This document shows positions 25,000-30,441 of a stretch of DNA of 30,441 nt, one piece after another. The first letter of the stretch is position 1, and each line of letters starts with the position of its first letter. Source of the stretch: Streptomyces roseochromogenus subsp. oscitans DS 12.976 (GTDB taxonomy: Bacteria > Actinomycetota > Actinomycetes > Streptomycetales > Streptomycetaceae); contig NZ_CM002285.1 in the NCBI RefSeq assembly GCF_000497445.1, positions 2,665,446 to 2,695,886 of the forward strand, written 5' to 3'. A program made the position numbers and the translations under genes. The notes under the pieces are model-generated. The model saw only the letters and a list, made by a program, of their open reading frames with translations, did not search any database and was not told the origin of the DNA.

Positions 25000-27222
25000 C
25001 TAGCCCTTTTCCAAGTACTGCTCCCTCTCCTCGTCCAACAGGGCGTCCAAGGCCGTACGCAAGCCGGGAAGTTGCTGCAGCTCCGGATCCGCCGCTACGA
25101 CCGCCGCCGCCTCCTCCCTCGCCTCCGCGATGACCTCCTCGTCCTCGATGACCGCGAGGACGCGCAGGCTGGTGCGGGCGCCGGACTGGGCCTGGCCGAG
25201 AACGTCGCCCTCGCGGCGCTGTTCGAGGTCGATGCGGGAGAGCTCGAAGCCGTCGAGGGTGGAGGCGACGGCGTTCAGGCGCTGGCGGGCGGCGCTGGCC
25301 TCGGGCATCTCGGAGACCAGGAGACAGAGACCGGGAGCCGAGCCACGGCCGACGCGGCCGCGGAGCTGGTGGAGCTGGGAGACACCGAAGCGGTCGGCGT
25401 CCATGATCACCATGGCGGTGGCGTTGGGGACGTTGACGCCCACCTCGATCACGGTCGTGGCGACCAGGACGTCCGTCTCGCCGGCGGCGAAGCGGCGCAT
25501 CACCGCGTCCTTGTCGTCAGGGTGCATACGGCCGTGGAGGACCTCGACCTTCAGGCTCTGGAGGGGGCCCTTGGCCAGCTGGTCCGCCACGTCGAGGACG
25601 GCCAGGGGCGGACGCTTCTCGGCCTCGTCCTCCGGGGACTTCTTCGCCTTCTTCGGGTCGGCGGCCTCATCGATGTCGTCGCCGATGCGAGGGCAGACGA
25701 CGTACGCCTGATGGCCGTTCGCCACCTCCTCGCGGATCCGCTCCCAGGCGCGGGCGAGGAAGTGCGGCTTGTCGGCGGCGGGGACGACATGGCTGGCGAT
25801 CGGGGAACGGCCGGCCGGGAGCTGGTCGAGGACGGAGGTCTCCAGGTCGCCGAAGACCGTCATGGCGACCGTGCGCGGGATGGGGGTGGCCGTCATGACC
25901 AGGAGGTGGGGAGGCTGCTTTCCCTTGCCGCGCAGGGCGTCTCGCTGTTCCACGCCGAAGCGGTGCTGTTCGTCCACCACGACCAGGCCGAGGTCATGGA
26001 ACTGGATCTTGTCCTCGATCAGGGCGTGGGTGCCGATGACGATGCCGGCCTCGCCGGTGACCAGGTCCAGCAGGGCCTGGCGGCGGGCGGCGGCGCCCAT
26101 GGAGCCGGTGAGCAGCACGACCTTGGTGGCGTGCTCGGTACCGCCCAGCATGCCGCCCTCGGCCAGCTCGCCCATCATCTCGGTGATGGAGCGGTGGTGC
26201 TGCTGGGCGAGGACCTCGGTGGGCGCGAGCATGGCCGCCTGCCCGCCGGCGTCGACGACGGCGAGCATGGCGCGGAGGGCCACCATGGTCTTCCCACTGC
26301 CGACCTCGCCCTGCAGCAGGCGGTGCATCGGGTGTTCCGTGGCGAGGTCGTCGAAGATCTCCTTGGAGACCTTCTGCTGGCCCTCGGTGAGGGTGAAGGG
26401 CAGGCGGTCGTCGAAGGCCGCGAGGAGGCCGTCTGGCTTCGGGCGGCGGGGGGCGGCCGGGAGCTGGGCGTCCGCGTGGCGGCGGCGGGCCAGGGCGACC
26501 TGGAGGACGAAGGCCTCGTCCCACTTCAGGCGGGCGCGGGCGTCCGCGATGTCGGCCTTGGTGTGCGGGCGGTGGATCTTGAGGATGGCCTCGGGGAGGG
26601 GGAGGAGCGCGCGGCCCTCGCGGAGGGACTGCGGCAGCGGGTCGAGGGCCTCCTGGGCGGTGGGCAGGACCGTCTGGACCGCCTTGCCGATCTTCCAGGA
26701 CTCCAGTTTGGCTGTGGCGGGGTAGATGGGGATCAGCGCGCCGGCCCAGCTCTCGACCGTCTCGTCGCTGTCGCCTCGCAGCAACTCGTAGGCCGGGTGG
26801 GCGAGTTGGAGGCGGCGGTTGAAGACGGAGACCTTGCCGGCGAACATCGCGCGTGTGCCCGGCAGCAGCTCCTTGTGGGGTTTGTGGACGCCGTTGCCGA
26901 AGAAGACCAGCTGGAGCCGGCCGCTGCCGTCGGTGATCGTGACCTCCAGGCGCTGGCCCTTGCCGCGGGGGGCCTTGGCGGAGGCGAAGGTGTGCAGCCG
27001 GGCGTCGGCCACCTGGGCGACCACTGTGACGTGCTCGTCCATGGGGAGGTCGGCGAGATGGGTGAGCTGGCCGCGCTCCTCGTATCTGCGCGGGTAGTGG
27101 TGGAGGAGGTCGCCGACGGTGCGCAGGCCGAGGTGCTCGGCCATCACCTTCGCGGTGGCGGGGCCGAGCACTGACTTCAGTGGCTGCTTCAGTGGTTCTT
27201 CCAGTGCGGGCACGAGATCCAT
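25000..27222 (-). CDS. recG: ATP-dependent DNA helicase RecG
   Basis: RecG is a superfamily-2 branch-migration helicase that remodels stalled replication forks and Holliday junctions. The 740-aa protein has an N-terminal helical segment and HYPRRYEERGQLTHLADLPM leading into the OB-fold wedge domain, with VTITDGSGRLQLVFFGNGVH. Helicase motifs follow: Walker A GEVGSGKTMVALRAML, motif II DEQHRFG, motif III TATPIPRT and motif VI QLRGRVGRG. It ends REQYLEKG. The frame is open to 27312, but ATG 27220-27222 (MDLVPALEEPLK) matches relatives. The ribosome site is weak (GGTG 7 nt upstream). It is divergent from the Hsp90-like gene and is transcribed toward rsmD across the dispersed repeat. Confidence 0.97.
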   Translation of the reverse strand: MDLVPALEEPLKQPLKSVLGPATAKVMAEHLGLRTVGDLLHHYPRRYEERGQLTHLADLPMDEHVTVVAQVADARLHTFASAKAPRGKGQRLEVTITDGSGRLQLVFFGNGVHKPHKELLPGTRAMFAGKVSVFNRRLQLAHPAYELLRGDSDETVESWAGALIPIYPATAKLESWKIGKAVQTVLPTAQEALDPLPQSLREGRALLPLPEAILKIHRPHTKADIADARARLKWDEAFVLQVALARRRHADAQLPAAPRRPKPDGLLAAFDDRLPFTLTEGQQKVSKEIFDDLATEHPMHRLLQGEVGSGKTMVALRAMLAVVDAGGQAAMLAPTEVLAQQHHRSITEMMGELAEGGMLGGTEHATKVVLLTGSMGAAARRQALLDLVTGEAGIVIGTHALIEDKIQFHDLGLVVVDEQHRFGVEQRDALRGKGKQPPHLLVMTATPIPRTVAMTVFGDLETSVLDQLPAGRSPIASHVVPAADKPHFLARAWERIREEVANGHQAYVVCPRIGDDIDEAADPKKAKKSPEDEAEKRPPLAVLDVADQLAKGPLQSLKVEVLHGRMHPDDKDAVMRRFAAGETDVLVATTVIEVGVNVPNATAMVIMDADRFGVSQLHQLRGRVGRGSAPGLCLLVSEMPEASAARQRLNAVASTLDGFELSRIDLEQRREGDVLGQAQSGARTSLRVLAVIEDEEVIAEAREEAAAVVAADPELQQLPGLRTALDALLDEEREQYLEKG

Positions 27223-27324
27223 TGCACACCACGGCACTGACAATGCCGTAGACGCCGCCCTGCGGAACACGCTGGCGCTGCCCTGCGGATTCGGCCGAAC
27301 AGCCGTTAACATCCGGGAAACCCC

Positions 27325-27354
27325 TGGTCAGGTGGGCTGATCCGGCTCTAGGAT
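27325..27354 (+). promoter_or_regulatory. Candidate promoter for the Hsp90-like/TPR operon
   Basis: TGGTCA (27325-27330) and TAGGAT (27349-27354) are 18 bp apart and point at the Hsp90-like gene 84 bp downstream. I see no HspR (CTTGAGT-N7-ACTCAAG) or HrcA/CIRCE element, so classical heat-shock control is not evident. Confidence 0.45.
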
Positions 27355-27437
27355 GGCGCGCTCCGGCCATCCTTCGCGGTCACCGCCTCGCCGGGACCGC
27401 CCGACCCCGCGCCGCACCCGCTCCCCCCTCCGGCGCA

Positions 27438-29309
27438 GTGACGATGGACTCCCAGACCTCACAGTCAGCCCAGGCATCCCAGTCACCTCACTCACCTCAC
27501 ACGTTCCAGGTCGACCTGCGCGGTCTGGTGGACCTGCTCTCCCATCACCTCTACTCCAGTCCCAGGGTCTATCTGCGCGAGCTGCTGCAGAACGCCGTCG
27601 ACGCCGTCACCGCGCGGCGCGCCGAACAGCCGGACGCCCCGGCGCGGATCCGGCTGCACCCGGCGGACGGCGGCCTGCGGGTGGAGGACAGCGGCATCGG
27701 CCTCACCGAGGCGGACGTGCACGAGCTGCTGGCCACCATCGGGCGCAGCTCCAAGCGGGCCGAGAGCCTGCAGGAGGCCCGCTCGGGCTTCCTCGGCCAG
27801 TTCGGCATCGGTCTGCTCGCCTGTTTCCTGGTCGCCGAGCGGATCCGGGTGGTCAGCCGCAGCGCCCGTACGCCCGGCACGCCGCCGGTGGAGTGGATCG
27901 CGCGCGACGACGGCTCGTACACCGTGCGCACGCTGGACGGCTCGGCGCGGCCCGAGCCGGGCACCACCGTGTATCTCACCGCCCGCGCGGGAGCCGCCGA
28001 GTGGCTGGCGCCGGAGCGGGTGCTGACCCTGGCCCGCGACTTCGGTGCGCTGCTGCCGTACGACGTCCGGGTGGGCGAGGAGCCGGTCACCGAGTTGCCC
28101 GCGCCCTGGGACCGGCCGTACCCGAGCCCGGTGAGCAGACGGGCGGCGCTGGCCCGGCACTGTCGCGAGCTGTTCGGTTTCGCGCCGCTGGACTCGATCG
28201 ACCTGGACGTGCCGCTGGCCGGGATCCGCGGGGTGGCGTACGTGCTGCCCGCGGCCGTGAGCCCCGCCCAGCGGGCGACCCATCGGGTGCACCTGAAGGG
28301 CATGCTGCTGACCGAGCGGGCCGAACAGCTGCTCCCCGACTGGGCGTTCTTCGTGCGGTGTGTGCTGGACACCGACAGCCTGCGGCCCACGGCCTCGCGC
28401 GAGTCGCTGTACGAGGACGAGACGCTGGCCGCCGTGCGGGAGGCGCTCGGGACAAGGATTCGTTCGTGGCTCACGGGGCTCGCCGCCGGTGATCCCGAAC
28501 GGCTGACGGCCTTCCTCGCCGTGCACCACCTGGGCGTGAAGTCCCTCGCCCGGCACGACCGCGGCATGCTGCGCACAATGCTGCCCTGGCTGCCGTTCGA
28601 GACCACCGACGGGCAGCTGTCCCTGGAGGAGTTCGCGCAGCGGCACCCGGTGGTGCACTTCACGCGGACCGTCGAGGAGTACCGGCAGGTCGCGCCGATC
28701 GCCTCGGCGCAGGGCGTCGGGGTCGTCAACGGCGGCTACACGTACGACAGCGAGCTGGTCGAGGCGCTGCCGGCGGTGCGGCCGGGGACGGTCGTCGCCG
28801 AGCTGGACGCGGACACCGTGACCGCGCACCTGGACGCGGTCGACCCGGGCGAGGAGCTGGCCCTGACCGGCTTCCTGGCGGCCGCGCGGGCCCGGCTCGA
28901 CCCGTTGAACTGCGACGTCGTACTGCGCGCCTTCCACCCGTTGTCGGTGCCCGCGCTGCATCTGGACGACCGGGCCGCCCGGCACGAGCAGGCGCGCGCG
29001 GCGGCCGAGGAGCAGGCCGACGACCTGTGGGCGGGCATCCTGGGCTCGCTGCGCGGCAGCGCGCCACGCGCGCGTCTGGTGCTCAACCATCTCAACCCGC
29101 TGATCCGGCGCATCGGTTCGCTGAAGGACCGGGAACTGATCGGCACCGCCACCGAGTCGCTGTACGGGCAGGCCCTGCTGATGGCGCAGCGCCCGCTCCG
29201 GCCGGCCGACTCGGCGCTGCTGAACCGGGCGTTCATCGGCCTCCTGGAATGGGCCACACACGGCGAGTCCACACACGGCGAGTCCGCGCATGGGGAGGGC
29301 GATCGCTGA
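27438..29309 (+). CDS. Diverged Hsp90-family ATPase
   Basis: This 623-aa chaperone-like ATPase is nearly the length of E. coli HtpG but diverged. The N-terminal GHKL domain has ELLQNAVDA with catalytic Glu48, VEDSGIGLT with Asp84, GQFGIG at 120-125 and GTTVYLTAR. The middle domain keeps LLPDWAFFVRCVLDTDSLRP and SRESLYED, whose Arg321 corresponds to the ATP-contacting Arg of HtpG. The C-terminal dimer region is recognisable in LYGQALLMAQRPLRPADSAL. Before the fold lies a Ser/Gln/His-rich N-terminal extension (1-21). After it come three HGE[SG] units (607-621). Starts at GTG 27438 or ATG 27444 are both without a ribosome site. The stop overlaps the next ATG (TGATG). The ATPase residues being intact suggests activity; clients are unknown. 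Confidence 0.9.
   Translation: MTMDSQTSQSAQASQSPHSPHTFQVDLRGLVDLLSHHLYSSPRVYLRELLQNAVDAVTARRAEQPDAPARIRLHPADGGLRVEDSGIGLTEADVHELLATIGRSSKRAESLQEARSGFLGQFGIGLLACFLVAERIRVVSRSARTPGTPPVEWIARDDGSYTVRTLDGSARPEPGTTVYLTARAGAAEWLAPERVLTLARDFGALLPYDVRVGEEPVTELPAPWDRPYPSPVSRRAALARHCRELFGFAPLDSIDLDVPLAGIRGVAYVLPAAVSPAQRATHRVHLKGMLLTERAEQLLPDWAFFVRCVLDTDSLRPTASRESLYEDETLAAVREALGTRIRSWLTGLAAGDPERLTAFLAVHHLGVKSLARHDRGMLRTMLPWLPFETTDGQLSLEEFAQRHPVVHFTRTVEEYRQVAPIASAQGVGVVNGGYTYDSELVEALPAVRPGTVVAELDADTVTAHLDAVDPGEELALTGFLAAARARLDPLNCDVVLRAFHPLSVPALHLDDRAARHEQARAAAEEQADDLWAGILGSLRGSAPRARLVLNHLNPLIRRIGSLKDRELIGTATESLYGQALLMAQRPLRPADSALLNRAFIGLLEWATHGESTHGESAHGEGDR
29256..29300 (+). repeat. 15-bp tandem repeat coding for the Hsp90-like C-terminal tail
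   Basis: Units at 29256-29270, 29271-29285 and 29286-29300 encode THGES, THGES and AHGEG. The first two differ by no base; the third has drifted. The array ends 9 bp before the stop and contains the GGGGAGGG ribosome site of the following gene. Confidence 0.85.
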
Positions 29310-30441
29310 TGGGACAAATCGACGGAATCGACGGGAGCGACGGGGGCGACGGGAGCACGGACTTCGACGCGCTGCGCCGGGCGCTGGCGGAGAACGCCGA
29401 GCAGCCGGAGGGCCCGGCCCGCAACGCGCGCGCGGAGCAGCTGCTCGCCGAGGCCGAGCGGCTGAACATCCCGCTCGCCGTGATCGAGGCGCTCGGACAC
29501 CAGCTGAAGGTCTACAACTACAGCTCCGAGAAGGACAAGATGTTCGTCCCGTTCGCGCGGCTGCTGCGCATGTGGGACGAACATCCGGAGGACTTCGACG
29601 AGTACGAGGCGCACTCGCTGCACTGGGTCTTCAAGTGGATGTCGGCGGGCATGCTGGACCAGCCGCACATCCCGCTCGCCTCGATCGAGAAGTGGCTCGG
29701 CGAGATGGCGCACCGCTACCGGCTCGCCGGGTACTCCGAACGGGCCGTGCACAGTGCCGAGTTCAGCGTGGCCGAGCACATCGGGGACGTGGCGCGCGCG
29801 GAGCGGGCGTACGCGGCGTGGCTCGCCTCGGACCGGGACGCGATGGCCGACTGCCACGCGTGCGAGCTGCATGCGCAGGGCATCTGGCAGGTCACGCGCG
29901 GCCGGGACGCCGAGGCGCTGGAACTGTGGCGGCCGGTGCTGGAGGGCGAGTTCGCCTGCGCGCATGAGCCGCACACCGTGCTGGCCTCCTCGCTGGCCCC
30001 GCTGCTGCGCCTGGGGCGCGTGGACGAGGCGCGCGCCCACCATCTGCGGGGCTTCCGCCTCGTACGCCCGATGGAGTCGATGCGCGGCGCCTACGCCGAC
30101 CATGTGGAGTTCTGCGCGCTGACCGGCAACGAGGCGCGCGGCCTGGAGCTGCTCGCCGAACGGCCGGCGTACTTCACGGACACCGGGCATCCGCGCAGCC
30201 GGCTGGACTTCCTGGCCGTGGTGGCGCTGCTGATGGACCGGCTGACCGGGCTGGGACTCGCCGGACAGCGGGTCCCGGGGCCGGCCGGGCGGTCCTGGAC
30301 CGCGGGGGAACTCGCCGGGCACGCGCGCGAGGAGGCGCTGGAGCTGGCCGAGCGGTTCGACCGGCGCAACGGCACGTCGTATGCCGGCGAGCGGACACGC
30401 GCGCGCATGGCGCAGCGGCCGCTGACGGACCGGCTGCCGCT
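29309..30441 (+). CDS. TPR-like helical-repeat protein coupled to the Hsp90-like gene (truncated by window edge)
   Basis: The visible 377 codons start at ATG 29309-29311, which shares a base with the Hsp90-like stop (TGATG). GGGGAGGG lies about 10 nt upstream, so translation is coupled. After an Asp/Gly-rich start (IDGIDGSDGGDGS) the protein is helical throughout. Segments such as RNARAEQLLAEAERLNIPLA, VIEALGHQLKVYNYSSEKDK, RGRDAEALELWRPVLEGEFA and SLAPLLRLGRVDEARAHHLR read as TPR-type hairpins. No membrane segment or signal is seen. It resembles the TPR proteins annotated beside Hsp90-like genes in other actinobacteria, which I recall only in outline. I infer a partner or co-chaperone role from the coupling; there is no enzyme signature. 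The 3' end is outside the window. Confidence 0.8.
   Translation, partial: MGQIDGIDGSDGGDGSTDFDALRRALAENAEQPEGPARNARAEQLLAEAERLNIPLAVIEALGHQLKVYNYSSEKDKMFVPFARLLRMWDEHPEDFDEYEAHSLHWVFKWMSAGMLDQPHIPLASIEKWLGEMAHRYRLAGYSERAVHSAEFSVAEHIGDVARAERAYAAWLASDRDAMADCHACELHAQGIWQVTRGRDAEALELWRPVLEGEFACAHEPHTVLASSLAPLLRLGRVDEARAHHLRGFRLVRPMESMRGAYADHVEFCALTGNEARGLELLAERPAYFTDTGHPRSRLDFLAVVALLMDRLTGLGLAGQRVPGPAGRSWTAGELAGHAREEALELAERFDRRNGTSYAGERTRARMAQRPLTDRLP

Noticed and set aside
27223..27437. Heat-shock operators (HspR HAIR or HrcA CIRCE) before the Hsp90-like gene
   Set aside because: Neither inverted-repeat consensus is present in the divergent region.

Overview
This is a high-GC actinobacterial chromosome segment and almost certainly Streptomyces. 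The third codon position is nearly always G or C, GTG starts are common, and gene content and order follow, from memory, the conserved core block of S. coelicolor running from glnD (SCO5585) down to recG (SCO5566), read left to right. There are no rRNA or tRNA genes, CRISPR arrays, insertion sequences or prophage genes that I can see. The assignment rests on reading the translations; no database search was run.

Left part (1-7.0 kb). The nitrogen-control operon amtB-glnK-glnD lies on the minus strand, and glnD runs off the left edge. It is preceded by a well-formed four-element GlnR box. Upstream lies nsdA, a negative regulator of development and antibiotic production, with an unusual pair of tandem dyads in its leader. 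A stand-alone archaeo-eukaryotic-type primase/polymerase domain gene is divergent from nsdA. It converges on ftsY, the signal-recognition-particle receptor, with a hairpin between them.

Middle (7.2-16.7 kb). An NCS1 purine/cytosine-type permease, a luciferase-like flavin monooxygenase and an unrecognised 125-aa protein are on the plus strand. On the minus strand are glcP (glucose permease, with a readable promoter and LacI-type operator), smc (chromosome condensation), a conserved 67-aa coiled-coil protein and acylphosphatase. The smc hinge carries what looks like an in-frame copy of a dispersed Streptomyces intergenic repeat. A relative of that repeat lies between rsmD and recG.

Right-middle (16.9-20 kb). 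This holds a type II membrane protein with a cytoplasmic RELPPGQD repeat and an extracellular CAP/SCP domain, a GNAT acetyltransferase whose stop lies 3 bp from the convergent CAP gene, and a flavodoxin-like reductase divergent from an HxlR-type regulator.

Right core (19.9-27.2 kb). A dense minus-strand housekeeping run reads recG, rsmD, coaD, a SepIVA/DivIVA-like division protein, a YceD/DUF177 protein, rpmF, rnc and mutM. It covers replication-fork repair, 16S rRNA methylation, CoA synthesis, polar growth or division, ribosomal protein L32, RNase III and base-excision repair. A promoter before the DUF177 gene and a 15-bp perfect hairpin between rnc and mutM mark its sub-operons.

Right edge (27.4-30.4 kb). 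Divergent from recG is a two-gene unit: a diverged Hsp90 with intact ATPase residues, translationally coupled to a helical-repeat/TPR-like protein that is cut by the window end. This pair is the best candidate for a poorly described system. The other strong candidate is the repeat-derived insertion in the SMC hinge.
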